Assembly (NCBI RefSeq): GCF_000411975.1
Contig: NZ_ASXG01000079.1
Location: 1-64,000, forward strand
Length of the DNA: 64,000 nucleotides
Reading direction: 5' to 3'
Source: Amycolatopsis orientalis DSM 43388
Lineage (GTDB): Bacteria; Actinomycetota; Actinomycetes; Mycobacteriales; Pseudonocardiaceae
Of this stretch, positions 7,966-16,834 are shown one piece after another. The position numbers and the translations under genes were made by a program. Below the pieces are notes generated by a model. That model was given only the letters and a program-made list of their open reading frames with translations. It was not told where the DNA came from and made no database searches. Each line of letters begins with the position of its first letter. The first letter of the stretch is position 1.

Positions 7966-8781
7966 ATGTCACGCGACAGCTATCGGACAGTTCGCACACC
8001 GGACGGTCTTGATCTGGCCGGCACGCTGACCGAGCCGGACGGCCAGCCGCGGCGGGCGGTGTTGCTCATGCAGGGCGCGAGCGTCACCCGGGAGGAAGGC
8101 GGGTTCTTCACCCGGCTCGCGGCCGGTCTGGCGGACGCGGAAACAGCCTCCCTGCGAGTGGACCTTCCCGGCCACGGCGAGAGCGAAGGAAGGCAGGAGG
8201 ATCTGTCGCTTTTCGCGCTGCTCAACGTGATTCGCGGCAGTATCGAGCACCTGGCCGGTGTGGTCCCGGGCGTGCGCACGTCGTTGGCGGCGGCCAGTTT
8301 CTCCGGCGGCGCCGCGGCGTATTACGCGGCCAAGCGACCGGAGGACGTCGAGCGGCTCGTTCTGTTCAACCCTCTTCTCGACTATCGCGGGCGGTTCATC
8401 GGCGAGAAGCCCGAATGGTCGCCTGACGGCTATCTCGACGACGCGGGCGCCGCCGAGCTCAAGCGGCAGGGATTTCTCGGGCACGGGCCCGGCTTCCGGC
8501 TCGGGCGGGCGCTGCTCAACGAGGCGTTCTGGTTCGAGGCCCGCGAAAACCTGCCTCGCATCACCGCGCCGACGCTCATCGTGCACGGCACCGAAGACAC
8601 GTTCGTCCCGGTCGAGTCGTCGCGGGCCGCGGATCGGGCGCTGACCTGCGAACACCGGCTGCTCCAGCTCGACGGCGCGCAACACGGCTTCGCGGTGCAC
8701 GACGATCCGCAGTACGCCGATCCGCGGACGCAAGCGTGGCAGGGGCAGGTGATCCGCGAAGTCCGGGAATGGCTGGGATAA
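7966..8781 (+). CDS. Alpha/beta hydrolase
   Basis: 271 aa. Alpha/beta-hydrolase core with an early strand VLLMQGASVTREEGG, a DLPGHGES turn, nucleophile elbow AASFSGGA (Ser near residue 110), an Asp in VHGTEDTFVP and a final His in DGAQHGF. The family includes serine aminopeptidase S33-like esterases. The start ATG at 7966 follows GGGAG by 6 nt; upstream in-frame codons lack a site. The preceding 205 bp (7761-7965) hold no gene. Substrate unknown. Confidence 0.85.
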   Translation: MSRDSYRTVRTPDGLDLAGTLTEPDGQPRRAVLLMQGASVTREEGGFFTRLAAGLADAETASLRVDLPGHGESEGRQEDLSLFALLNVIRGSIEHLAGVVPGVRTSLAAASFSGGAAAYYAAKRPEDVERLVLFNPLLDYRGRFIGEKPEWSPDGYLDDAGAAELKRQGFLGHGPGFRLGRALLNEAFWFEARENLPRITAPTLIVHGTEDTFVPVESSRAADRALTCEHRLLQLDGAQHGFAVHDDPQYADPRTQAWQGQVIREVREWLG

Positions 8782-8786
8782 CCGGC

Positions 8787-10157
8787 TCAGCTGTTCAACG
8801 CCTCGCGCAATTCCCGGACGTCCGGACGGTTGTGCCACGGCTTGAGCACTTCGACGACCCGGCGGAGTTCCTCCTTGGTGCGGCGGGAGTTCGTTTCGGC
8901 CGCGCGCCGGGCGGAGACGAGACCGGTTCTGGCCGCTTGGTCCGGTTCGCCGGAAAGGGCCAGCGAGTTCGCCATGAGGGACAAGAAGAATCCGTAGTCG
9001 CGACGGGAGAATTGCGTTTCCTTCAACGTCTTCTCGTACAGCTCGACCGACCGCCGCGGCTCGCCGGCTTCGGTGTAGCAGATCGCGGTCTGCATATTCA
9101 GCAGAGTCGCGTTGAAGTGCGCGCCCAGCGGCGATTCGGCCGGACCGGCGTCGTCCAGCAGTTTCCAGGCGACGTCCAGGGTGCGGTTCACCCGGTCGGC
9201 CGACGCGCCGAGCATCGCCTCCGCGCGGGCTTCCTGCTGGGCGGCTTCGGCCTGCAGCCGCCGGGGGAGCGACCAGGGTCCGTTGCGCACCGCCCGGGTC
9301 AGGACGAGCATCCGCCGCGGATCGCGTTCGTCGTAGGCGACCTGGGCCTTCTTGAGCAGAATGTAACCCTGCATGGTGCCGTCGCCGGCCGCCTGCGCCC
9401 ATTCCATCGCGCGGTCGTGCCAGTACAGGGAATCGGCCATCTGCCGGCGGTCCCGATACAGCCAGCCGGCGAATTCCGCGCCCTCCGAAGCGATGCGCAG
9501 CAGCTCGCACTGATCGTCCGCGGCCGCGTCGCGCGCGAGGCGGCCGGTGATGTCCAGCACGCCGAGCGTCATCGGCAGCGTTTTCGCCGGACCGCGTTCG
9601 CCGTCCTCGTGTTTGTACTGGTCGAGCTGCCGCCGGAAATAGTGCGTGACGGTTTTGTCCAGGTATCGGCGCGGATTTTCCAGCGCTCGCGCGACGTGCT
9701 CGGCTCCGCCTATTCCCAGTGCGGGCAAGGCCGCGACCGGCAGGCCGTTCTTGAGCAGCGAGCGGCGGCTGAGCGGGCTCATGGCGTCCCATTCTGTGGT
9801 CGGAACCGCGGACTGGGCCGCGTCGCCGGGCACGAGCCGGGCGAGGCCGCTGGCCGCGACGGTGGCCCGGTCCAGCGGCAGCGCGACCGTGCGTCCGTCC
9901 ACGACGACGGGCAGCAGCACGCTCGGCGGTCTTCGCCGGTCCGCCGCGGTGCCCTCCCGGAGCAGCTCCTCCAGCCGGGCGGGGCTGATGCGCAGGAGCC
10001 GGGCGAGCCGGTCGCGCCGGTGCGGACGCGGCTCGGAGCGGCCGGATTCCCAGGCGCGGACGCTTTTCGCGTCGGCGGGGAGCAGCGCGGCGAGCTTTTC
10101 CTGCGTCAGATTCGCCGCCTTGCGTGCCCGGACAAGCCCTTCTCGCCGTTCGCCCAT
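8787..10157 (-). CDS. XRE-family helix-turn-helix regulator with TPR-like C-terminus
   Basis: 456 aa. HTH at residues 8-60 (LVRARKAANLTQEKLAALL, RAWESGRSEPRP). A TAT-like RRSLLKNG sequence occurs near residue 133 but is internal, so probably not an export signal. The C-terminal 300 residues are helical and resemble the tetratricopeptide sensor of large Streptomyces-type regulators of this class. Start ATG at 10157 has GAAGGGG upstream. It converges on the hydrolase with only 5 bp between stops. Target genes are not evident. Confidence 0.85.
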   Translation of the reverse strand: MGERREGLVRARKAANLTQEKLAALLPADAKSVRAWESGRSEPRPHRRDRLARLLRISPARLEELLREGTAADRRRPPSVLLPVVVDGRTVALPLDRATVAASGLARLVPGDAAQSAVPTTEWDAMSPLSRRSLLKNGLPVAALPALGIGGAEHVARALENPRRYLDKTVTHYFRRQLDQYKHEDGERGPAKTLPMTLGVLDITGRLARDAAADDQCELLRIASEGAEFAGWLYRDRRQMADSLYWHDRAMEWAQAAGDGTMQGYILLKKAQVAYDERDPRRMLVLTRAVRNGPWSLPRRLQAEAAQQEARAEAMLGASADRVNRTLDVAWKLLDDAGPAESPLGAHFNATLLNMQTAICYTEAGEPRRSVELYEKTLKETQFSRRDYGFFLSLMANSLALSGEPDQAARTGLVSARRAAETNSRRTKEELRRVVEVLKPWHNRPDVRELREALNS

Positions 10158-10340
10158 GGGCGACACCCCTTCGCCACGACCCGGGGTCGCTAGATTACCG
10201 CAGGTCACCATGGGGCGGGCAAGACGATTCCCTCGGTTGCCGCCCGCTTTTCTCCCGGTTTGCCGGCTGGTCCAGGCCATTCGCCGGCCCCATCGTGGTG
10301 GGGCACGCGAAGACACTTCCGAAGCTGAGGGGTGGGTCGC

Positions 10341-10859
10341 ATGGAAGCAGCGGAGACGTTCGGGGAGGCGACCCGCACCGGCAGCCCGATCGCGGTCGTC
10401 GGGTGTTGCGTGCTCTTGCTGCTGGTCCTGGCCGCGACGTGGCTGTGCCGGACCCGCCGGTCGACCGTCCGTGATCCGCAAGCCCGCCTGGACTACGAGG
10501 TCCAGGCCGAACTCGAACAGGCCCGGCTGGCCGAATTCCGCCGGACGGCCGAGCAGGCCGCCGCCGAACGCGCCGGGGAGGAGCCCGAGGTCGTCCCGAA
10601 AGGCCTTCCCGAGGCCGGAAACCCGCGAAAACAGGAGAAACCCGATCAGGCTCGGTGCGGTCAGGAGCGTCCCGCCCATCGCTCACCGCACCGTTATGCC
10701 TGCCCCAGCCTGGCGCGGCACGCCACCTCCCCTGGGCTGGGGCAGGCCTCAGCGCTTCCCGAACGGGACGAGGACTCCGCCTCGAGCTGGCTGGTCAGCG
10801 CCACCGGGCGGCCGCGGCGCGGGCGTAGCCGGCGAAGGAGACCGGTGCCCGGCCGGTGA
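10341..10859 (+). CDS. Hypothetical single-pass membrane protein
   Basis: 172 aa if the frame is used to its stop. One strong membrane segment at about residues 17-37 (IAVVGCCVLLLLVLAATWL) is followed by a charged helical region (DYEVQAELEQARLAEFRRTA). The last ~70 codons run through a strong hairpin (10698-10747) and into the 3' end of the opposite gene, and look non-coding, so the true end may be earlier after a sequence change or this is a loosely conserved protein. The start ATG follows GGGGTGGG. Divergent from the XRE regulator. Function unknown. Confidence 0.5.
   Translation: MEAAETFGEATRTGSPIAVVGCCVLLLLVLAATWLCRTRRSTVRDPQARLDYEVQAELEQARLAEFRRTAEQAAAERAGEEPEVVPKGLPEAGNPRKQEKPDQARCGQERPAHRSPHRYACPSLARHATSPGLGQASALPERDEDSASSWLVSATGRPRRGRSRRRRPVPGR
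10698..10747. terminator. Strong intergenic hairpin, probable bidirectional terminator
   Basis: Perfect 13-bp arms (10698-10710 and 10735-10747); the 24-nt loop contains a smaller 5-bp stem (10711-10715 with 10721-10725). It lies between the plus-strand membrane-protein gene and the stop of the minus-strand NAD(P)-binding gene at 10795. Confidence 0.55.
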
Positions 10860-11640
10860 TCCGCTGGACGTCGTCGGTCACTTCGGCGGCCCAGTCGTTG
10901 CGGATCCCTTCGTACAGCGCGGCGTAGAAGTCGGCGATCTGGCCGGAGGCGCCGCCGAGGAGCAGGGTTTCGCGGAACTCGGCCGGGTCCGTCGCCTGGT
11001 ACCGGACCGGCTTTCCGGCGGCGTCGCTCACGATCGCGGTCATGTCCGAAAAGGACAGTGCATCGGGTCCGGTCAGCGAGTAGGCGCGGTGCTGATGTCC
11101 TTCCTGAGTCAGTGCGGCGGCGGCCGCGGCGGCGATGTCCTCGACGGAGACGGGCGCCACCCGGCCGTCGCCCGCCGGAACCGCGACGACGCCGGTGCGG
11201 ATGCCCTGCACCATCGCGGGGTGCTCGGAGAAGTTCTCGGCGAAGACGTTGGGGCGCAGGATCGTCGCGGGCACCGGCCCGGTTTCGAGGAGGCGCTCGA
11301 CCCCGTGCGGGAAGTCCGCGCCGGACCGGTGCGCCGTCATGTTCGCCAGGTGGACCACCCGGCGGACCCCGGCGGCCTTGGCGTCGTCCAGCAGTGCCGC
11401 GACCTCGGCCGTGCGGTCGCGGCCGAGCGGGAACCACTGGTAGATCGCGTCCACGCCGTCCAGCGCGGGCCGATAGGTCGCGGGGCCGCTCCAGTCGAAG
11501 CGGACCGGCGTCACCGAACCCTGCGGGCGTGCCAGGGCCTGGCTCGCCGCCCGGATCGCGTGCCCCTGCTCGGCCAGCAAGGACACGACCCGGCGGCCGG
11601 TGCGGCCGGTCGCGCCGAGGACAAGAACTGTGGCGGGCAA
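10795..11640 (-). CDS. NAD(P)H-binding NmrA-like short-chain oxidoreductase
   Basis: 281 aa atypical SDR. Rossmann glycine motif LVLGATGRTGRRV at residues 5-17; FAENF, GDGRVAPVSVEDIAAA and YSLTGPDALSF are typical of NmrA/ergot-type redox sensors and azoreductases of this group. It starts with TTG at 11640, supported by GAGGAA 4-5 nt upstream. Divergent from an AraC-type activator, which is its likely regulator. Substrate unknown. Confidence 0.87.
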   Translation of the reverse strand: MPATVLVLGATGRTGRRVVSLLAEQGHAIRAASQALARPQGSVTPVRFDWSGPATYRPALDGVDAIYQWFPLGRDRTAEVAALLDDAKAAGVRRVVHLANMTAHRSGADFPHGVERLLETGPVPATILRPNVFAENFSEHPAMVQGIRTGVVAVPAGDGRVAPVSVEDIAAAAAAALTQEGHQHRAYSLTGPDALSFSDMTAIVSDAAGKPVRYQATDPAEFRETLLLGGASGQIADFYAALYEGIRNDWAAEVTDDVQRITGRAPVSFAGYARAAAARWR

Positions 11641-11727
11641 GCGTTCCTCGCAAGGTAGGGTCGAATCGGCAACGACCTCACCGTATGAAGGGTTTATCGA
11701 CGCGCACCATGACAGTTCTCGCCGGAT

Positions 11728-11768
11728 TCATATCCGATCGGCACGGAGCCGGAGCGAATCGGATATGA
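11728..11768. promoter_or_regulatory. Perfect 11-bp inverted repeat spanning the AraC start codon
   Basis: Arms TCATATCCGAT (11728-11738) and ATCGGATATGA (11758-11768), 19-nt spacer. The right arm contains the ATG of the AraC-family gene. It lies in the 124-bp divergent region with the NmrA gene. Suggests an operator for the AraC protein or another repressor; not proven. Confidence 0.5.
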
Positions 11769-12742
11769 CAGGGCAAGCGATCGGTCGTGCGCGCGACCAT
11801 GTGGCCGACGTCGTGGGCGACCTCGTCGCCGCCCTGCGGCGCGGCGGCGTGGTCTACGGCAGGGCGTTGCTGTCCGCCCCCTGGGGCATGGCGTTCGGGT
11901 CGCGGTCGATCGCCACGATTTACGTCGTGATCGCCGGTTCCTGCGTGCTCGCGCCCGACGACGGACCGGCGCTGCATCTCGCCCAGGGCGACGTCGCGTT
12001 GCTGCCGTCCGGCGCCGGGCACGTGGTCAGCGACGCCCCGGGCCGACCGGCTCCCACCGTGCGGGAACTGTTCGGCGCCGATCTGGCGGAGCTGTCGGCC
12101 ACCGACCTCGTCATCGAGGGCGCCGGTCCCGAGACCGTGCTGGTCTGCGGCGCGTACCTGCTCGAACCGGCGCCGCAGCACCCGTTCCTGGCCTCCTTGC
12201 CCGACGTGGTGCGGGTGACGGCGGGACAGATGCGCGGCGCCTCTCTCGCCGCTGCCGTCCACTTGCTGACCACCGAGGTCGACCACGCTGGCCGCGGCAC
12301 GCCCGCGGTGGTGGCCTCGCTGCTCGACCTGCTGTTCACCTACACCCTGCGGTCCTGGTTTCTCAGCCAGCCGGACCAGCTGGCCGGGTGGGCCCGCGCG
12401 CTCCACGACCCCGCGGTGGGCCCGGCGCTCGCGCTCTTGCACGACGATCCCGGCAAACCCTGGACGGTGGACGCACTCGCGCACGCGGTCGGCGTCCCGC
12501 GGGCCCGGTTCAGCCGCAGATTCGCCGCGACGACCGGACACACCCCGATGGAGTACCTCGGCAGGTGGCGGATGACCGTGGCCGCCCGCCTGCTGCGCGA
12601 GGGCCCGGCCCCGCTGCGGCAGATCGCCCGGAAGGTCGGCTACGACTCGGAATTCGCGTTCGCGCGCGCGTTCAAACGGGTCGTCGGCGACGCGCCGGGC
12701 CGTTATCGCGCGATGCACCGCCGCGAGGACGGCACAAGCTGA
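11765..12742 (+). CDS. AraC-family transcriptional regulator with cupin domain
   Basis: 325 aa. N-terminal AraC_binding-like cupin at about 25-190 (GGVVYGRALLSAPWG, LAQGDVALLPSGAGHVV). C-terminal double HTH at about 225-320, with WTVDALAHAVGVPRARFSRRF and RQIARKVGYDSEFAFARAFKR. Such regulators usually activate an adjacent reductase gene, here the divergent NmrA-type gene. The start ATG at 11765 lies within a perfect inverted repeat and has GGAG about 10 nt upstream. Confidence 0.9.
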   Translation: MTGQAIGRARDHVADVVGDLVAALRRGGVVYGRALLSAPWGMAFGSRSIATIYVVIAGSCVLAPDDGPALHLAQGDVALLPSGAGHVVSDAPGRPAPTVRELFGADLAELSATDLVIEGAGPETVLVCGAYLLEPAPQHPFLASLPDVVRVTAGQMRGASLAAAVHLLTTEVDHAGRGTPAVVASLLDLLFTYTLRSWFLSQPDQLAGWARALHDPAVGPALALLHDDPGKPWTVDALAHAVGVPRARFSRRFAATTGHTPMEYLGRWRMTVAARLLREGPAPLRQIARKVGYDSEFAFARAFKRVVGDAPGRYRAMHRREDGTS

Positions 12743-12792
12743 CCGTCGTTCGCCGGCCCCGCTGCCGCGATCCAACCAGACTGTATAACGAC

Positions 12793-13650
12793 CTATACGG
12801 CACTGCGCGAAAGTGTCGCGATCTCCGTGCTCGCCAACCGTTCGGGACTCGCCACCACCTCATAAGCCTGGAGAAGGCCCCCGCGAACCTCGATCCGGAG
12901 CACCCCCGCCAACCGTCCGGCGGGGGCGAGCACCAGCCCGACATCCCCGTCGATCAGCGCGAGTTCGGCCAGCCGGGCGTTCGCCGCGAAGAGCTTCGTC
13001 CCCCGGGCCACCTCGTCCGCCCCGCGCAGCACGGCGGCAGCGCCCGGCGGCAGCATCGCCGGATCGGTGTGCCGGACGACATCCGGGGCCAGCACGGTCA
13101 GCAGCGCCGCCATGTCCCCGCCCCGGGCCGCGGACAGGAACGCCGTCACCACCTCGCGGTGTTCGGCCAGTTCCGCGGCGGGCACCGCCGGTTCTCCGCG
13201 CACCCGCGACCGCGCGCGGCTGGCGAGTTTCTTCGCGGTCGCGGGCGTGCGGTCGAGGATCGGGCCGACCGCGTCGAACGGCACCGCGAACAGGTCGTGC
13301 AGCACGAACGCCACTCGCTCAGGCGGGGCCAGCCGGTCCAGGACCACCAGCAGCGCGCGTCCGACCTCCCCGGCCTGTACGACCTCGTCCTCGGGAACAG
13401 CGCCGCCGGCGGCGTCCGGCACCGAAGAGACCGGGGTTTCCCGCCGGGCGCGCAACGCGTCGAGGCACAACCTCGACACCACTGTGGTGAGCCAGCCGCC
13501 GAGGTTGTCGACACCGGATGTGCGGTTCAGCCGCAGCCACGACTCCTGCACGACGTCCTCGGCCTCGGCCGCGGAGCCCAGCATGCGGTAGGCCAGCGCG
13601 TGCAGCCGCGGGCGCTCGTTTTCGAAGCGCCGCGCCAGCGTGTCGTCCAT
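12793..13650 (-). CDS. ECF41-type RNA polymerase sigma factor with SnoaL-like C-terminal domain
   Basis: 285 aa. Sigma region 2 at about 10-75 (LHALAYRMLGSAAEAEDVVQESWLR), region 4 at about 105-160 (LAPPERVAFVLHDLFAVPFDAV). A SnoaL-like domain follows from about 170, which in the ECF41 group replaces a separate anti-sigma factor and tunes activity. The end YEVVASPERLAS corresponds to the short C-terminal motif of this group. ECF41 genes usually sit next to an oxidoreductase, carboxymuconolactone decarboxylase or epimerase gene they control; here the divergent FMN reductase fits. Confidence 0.92.
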   Translation of the reverse strand: MDDTLARRFENERPRLHALAYRMLGSAAEAEDVVQESWLRLNRTSGVDNLGGWLTTVVSRLCLDALRARRETPVSSVPDAAGGAVPEDEVVQAGEVGRALLVVLDRLAPPERVAFVLHDLFAVPFDAVGPILDRTPATAKKLASRARSRVRGEPAVPAAELAEHREVVTAFLSAARGGDMAALLTVLAPDVVRHTDPAMLPPGAAAVLRGADEVARGTKLFAANARLAELALIDGDVGLVLAPAGRLAGVLRIEVRGGLLQAYEVVASPERLASTEIATLSRSAV

Positions 13651-13651
13651 C

Positions 13652-13678
13652 GGTCACCTTTTCCCGTCTCGATCCGTC
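13652..13678 (+). promoter_or_regulatory. ECF41-like promoter for the azoreductase gene
   Basis: GGTCACC, 16-nt spacer, CGTC. ECF41 promoters described elsewhere have TGTCACA-N16-CGTC; here five of seven -35 positions, the spacer and the whole -10 agree. It points toward the azoreductase start, 45 bp downstream. Confidence 0.6.
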
Positions 13679-13722
13679 ATGGGAGTGCCGGCCCGAGGAC
13701 CAAGGACGAGGAGAGGAACCGG

Positions 13723-14406
13723 ATGACCGCCATGCTAGCGCCCCTGCTGCACGTGGATTCGAGCGCCGACCGCGAGGCGTCGGTGACGAGGCAGCTGGGC
13801 ACGCTGTTCGCCGACGAGTGGCGGAGGGGCGGTGGAATCGTGCGGCACCGCGACGTGTCCGCCGAGCCGGTGCCGCCGCTGCGCGAGGCGTACCCGAGGC
13901 TCGGTCGCCGGGTCGAGCGCAAGGGAGTGCTGTCGCTGGAAGACATCGCGACACTGATCGAGGACGCCGACGAGAAGCGTGAATGGGATCTGACGCTGCC
14001 GCTGGTGAACGAGGTGCGCGAAGCGCGCGCTGTGCTGCTGGCGGTGCCGATGTACAACTTCGGCGTGCCCGCGACGCTCAAAGCGTGGATCGACCGGATC
14101 AGCTTCCCGGGCGTGTTCGTCGACCCGGAGACCGGCCGGAAACTGCTGGCGGACAAGGACTTCGTGGTCGTCAACGCCCGCGGCGGCGGGTACGGCCCGG
14201 GCACGCCGCGGGAGAGATTCGAGTTTCAGGAGTCGTATCTGCGCGCCTACCTGAGCGACAAAGGCGCGGACCGGGTGACGTTCGTGTCCCAGGAATTCAC
14301 TCGGGTCGGCGATGTTCCGGCTCTGGACGGGCTCGAGGACCTGGCCGCCGCGTCGCGCGCGGCGGCCAGGTCCCGGGTCGTCGAGCTGGCGCGGGCTATC
14401 CGGTGA
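13723..14406 (+). CDS. FMN-dependent NADH-azoreductase / NAD(P)H oxidoreductase
   Basis: 227 aa flavodoxin-like protein. FMN-binding phosphate loop HVDSSADREASVTRQL at about 10-25, central VPMYNFGVPATLKAWIDRI (the typical azoreductase M-Y-N-F motif) and NARGGGYGPGTPRE near the flavin. It reduces quinones or azo compounds with NADH via bound FMN in the cytoplasm. Start ATG at 13723 follows GAGGAGAGGA. Predicted target of the divergent ECF41 sigma factor. Its 3' end overlaps the convergent GH3 gene by 11 bp. Confidence 0.92.
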   Translation: MTAMLAPLLHVDSSADREASVTRQLGTLFADEWRRGGGIVRHRDVSAEPVPPLREAYPRLGRRVERKGVLSLEDIATLIEDADEKREWDLTLPLVNEVREARAVLLAVPMYNFGVPATLKAWIDRISFPGVFVDPETGRKLLADKDFVVVNARGGGYGPGTPRERFEFQESYLRAYLSDKGADRVTFVSQEFTRVGDVPALDGLEDLAAASRAAARSRVVELARAIR

Positions 14407-16834
14407 GGTCGGAGCACTTCCGCGCGTCCGGATCCTTCGCCCCGCCGGGAGACCACCGCACGTTCGCGAACGACGCGGAGAACGGGCCGTCGGTGTAGAC
14501 GAGGAACGGCGTGTCGATGTTCTCGAAGTCCAGCCCGCTCGCGAAGCAGGACAACGGGATCTTCACCGTCGATTTCTGCCCGGCCGGCAGTTCGCCGAAC
14601 AGCTTCGTCGCGTTGACCTCCGACGAGCACGGATAGACGCAGTGCAGGCTGACGACCGTCCGGTGCACCGGCGGCGAATGCACGATCACGTCGAACTCGA
14701 GCGCGCCGTCGGCGTTGGGATATCCGCGCAGGTCGTCGGTGCCGCCGGGATGCTGCGAGTACAGCTGCGCCGCGCCGGTGCCGGTCCACGTCGCTTTCAG
14801 GCCGTCGCCCTGGACGTTGACGTCCGCCGGCGTCACGGTGATCTCCGGATGCGACGCGGTGCCGTCGGGGCCGATCTCGGTGCCGCCCCAGTTCGACGCC
14901 GAGCCGATGAAACTCTTGTACGGCGCGACATCCGTGCGGTCGTAGATCGGCAGGTCCTCGGTCGCGGTGCCGCCGCCGTCAGTCGCTCCGCAGCGCGCCG
15001 GTCCTTCGGACTCGTCGAGCTTGCCGACCGTCGTCCGCTGGTGCGAGGTGAGCCCATAGCCGAGGGGAAACAGCGGATCGTAGCCGGGACTCCACGGGTT
15101 GAGCGGCGTCTGGCACGCGCTCTTCGGCCAGGAATACGACAGCTTGCCTTGGTACCCGCCGCGGTCCTTGCCGCGCACCAGCATGTCCGCGACACCGCCC
15201 CCTTCGGTGCCGGGCAGCCAGGCGGCGACGAACGCGTCGGAACGGTTGAGTTCCTTGTTGACGTACAGCGGACGGCCGCTGACGTACACGGTTACCACCG
15301 GAGTGCCCTTGCCGCTGACTTTATCCAGCACCGCGAGGTCTTCCGGATACAGCTTCGCTGCTTCGAGGCTCTTCCGCTGAAGATCGCCGACGCCTTCCGC
15401 GTACGGAGTTTCGCCGATGACGGCGATGACCGCGTCGTAACCCTTCGGGTCTACGGTGCCGGTGGGATCGAAGGTGACGTTGGCGAGATCCTCCTTGAGC
15501 CCGGCGAGAATCGACGTGGCGCCAGGGAAGTCCGCGTTGGTGTTGCCGGTGCCTTGCCAGGTCAGCGTCCAGCCGCCGGTCTGGTTCTGGATGCTGTCCG
15601 CGCTCTTGCCGACCACGAGCACCTTCGCGTTGCGCGCCAAGGGAAGCACGTTGCCGTTGTTCTTCAGCAGCGTCTGCGACTTGCGCACCGCCTCGCGGGC
15701 GAGCGCCTTGTCCGTCAGCGCGTCCGCCGAACCGGCGTACCAGCGCTGCGACGGTTTGCGCTCTTCGAACAGCCCGGCGCGCATTTTCACCCGCAGGATC
15801 CGGGTGACCGCGTCGTCGATGCGGGACATCGGGATTTCGCCGCCGCGCACCTGCGCGACCGTGTTGGCGATGAAGGCCTTCCAGTCGTTCGGGACCATCA
15901 CGACGTCGATGCCGGCGTTGATCGCGCGCGGGCAGCTGGAGTTGGTGCAGCCGGACACCTGGCCGATGCCGTTCCAATCGGACACGACGAGGCCGTCGAA
16001 GCCCATCTTGCCCTTGAGGATCTGGTTGAGGACCTTGTCGCTGCCGTGGATCTTGCCCTCGTTGATGCCGAGGTCGGGGTTGGTCCAGCTGTTGAACGAC
16101 GCCATGACCGTCTGCGCGCCCGCGGCGAGCGCTCCGTAATAGCCCTGGCCGTGCAGGTTGATCAGGTCCGCTTCGGACGAGGCGTTGACGCCCTGGTCCT
16201 GGCCGTTGGTGGTGCCGCCGTCGCCGATGAAATGCTTGGCGGTGCCGATCACGCCGTTCGGCCCGATGCGCAGCCGCGCACCGGCTTGCAGGCCGTTCAT
16301 CGCCTCGTAGCCGTAGGCGCGGGTAATGCGCGGGTCCTCGGAGAAACCTTCGTAAGTGCGGCCCCAGCGGTCGTCCTGCACGACCGCGAGTGTCGGTGCG
16401 AACGCCCAGTCCTGGCCCGTCGAGCGGATCTGCCGCGCGGTCGAATTCTCGACGTCGCGCACCAGGCACGGGTCGTGCGCCGCGCCGAGCGCGATGTTCT
16501 GCGGGAAAACCGTGGAGCCGTACACATTGTTGTTTCCGTGCACGGCATCTATGCCCCAAATTACCGGGATCTTTGCCCTTGTGGCCTTGGCCGCGTCCCA
16601 ATAGGAATCCGCGAGCTCGAGCCAGTCCTGCTGGCTGGCGTGCTTGTTCCCGCCCGGCCACGAGCCGCCGCCGTTGAGCACCGACCCGATCGAGTACTGG
16701 GTCACCTCGGCCGGAGTGATCGCGGCGATCTCGGGCTGGGTCATCTGCCCGACCTTTTCCTCGAGCGACAGGCCGGAGACGATCTGCTTGATCCGTGCTT
16801 CGTCGACCGGGTTCTTCGGCATCGCGCTGCGCAC
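14396..16834 (-). CDS. Glycoside hydrolase family 3 beta-glucosidase (body of a frameshifted secreted enzyme)
   Basis: 812 aa in the continuous frame from a GTG at 16834. GH3 N-terminal domain with WGIDAVHGNNNVYGSTVFP, AKHFIGDG and the nucleophile Asp in VVSDWNGIG (residue 286); the GH3 C-terminal domain follows at about 390-560 and a carbohydrate-binding ExoP-like C-terminal domain at about 650-800. Such enzymes cleave cello- or laminari-oligosaccharides outside the cell. This frame has no export signal; the signal peptide is encoded just upstream in another frame (16835-17031). Either a real one-base deletion has broken the gene or the sequence has an error. Confidence 0.9.
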   Translation of the reverse strand: MRSAMPKNPVDEARIKQIVSGLSLEEKVGQMTQPEIAAITPAEVTQYSIGSVLNGGGSWPGGNKHASQQDWLELADSYWDAAKATRAKIPVIWGIDAVHGNNNVYGSTVFPQNIALGAAHDPCLVRDVENSTARQIRSTGQDWAFAPTLAVVQDDRWGRTYEGFSEDPRITRAYGYEAMNGLQAGARLRIGPNGVIGTAKHFIGDGGTTNGQDQGVNASSEADLINLHGQGYYGALAAGAQTVMASFNSWTNPDLGINEGKIHGSDKVLNQILKGKMGFDGLVVSDWNGIGQVSGCTNSSCPRAINAGIDVVMVPNDWKAFIANTVAQVRGGEIPMSRIDDAVTRILRVKMRAGLFEERKPSQRWYAGSADALTDKALAREAVRKSQTLLKNNGNVLPLARNAKVLVVGKSADSIQNQTGGWTLTWQGTGNTNADFPGATSILAGLKEDLANVTFDPTGTVDPKGYDAVIAVIGETPYAEGVGDLQRKSLEAAKLYPEDLAVLDKVSGKGTPVVTVYVSGRPLYVNKELNRSDAFVAAWLPGTEGGGVADMLVRGKDRGGYQGKLSYSWPKSACQTPLNPWSPGYDPLFPLGYGLTSHQRTTVGKLDESEGPARCGATDGGGTATEDLPIYDRTDVAPYKSFIGSASNWGGTEIGPDGTASHPEITVTPADVNVQGDGLKATWTGTGAAQLYSQHPGGTDDLRGYPNADGALEFDVIVHSPPVHRTVVSLHCVYPCSSEVNATKLFGELPAGQKSTVKIPLSCFASGLDFENIDTPFLVYTDGPFSASFANVRWSPGGAKDPDARKCSDLTG

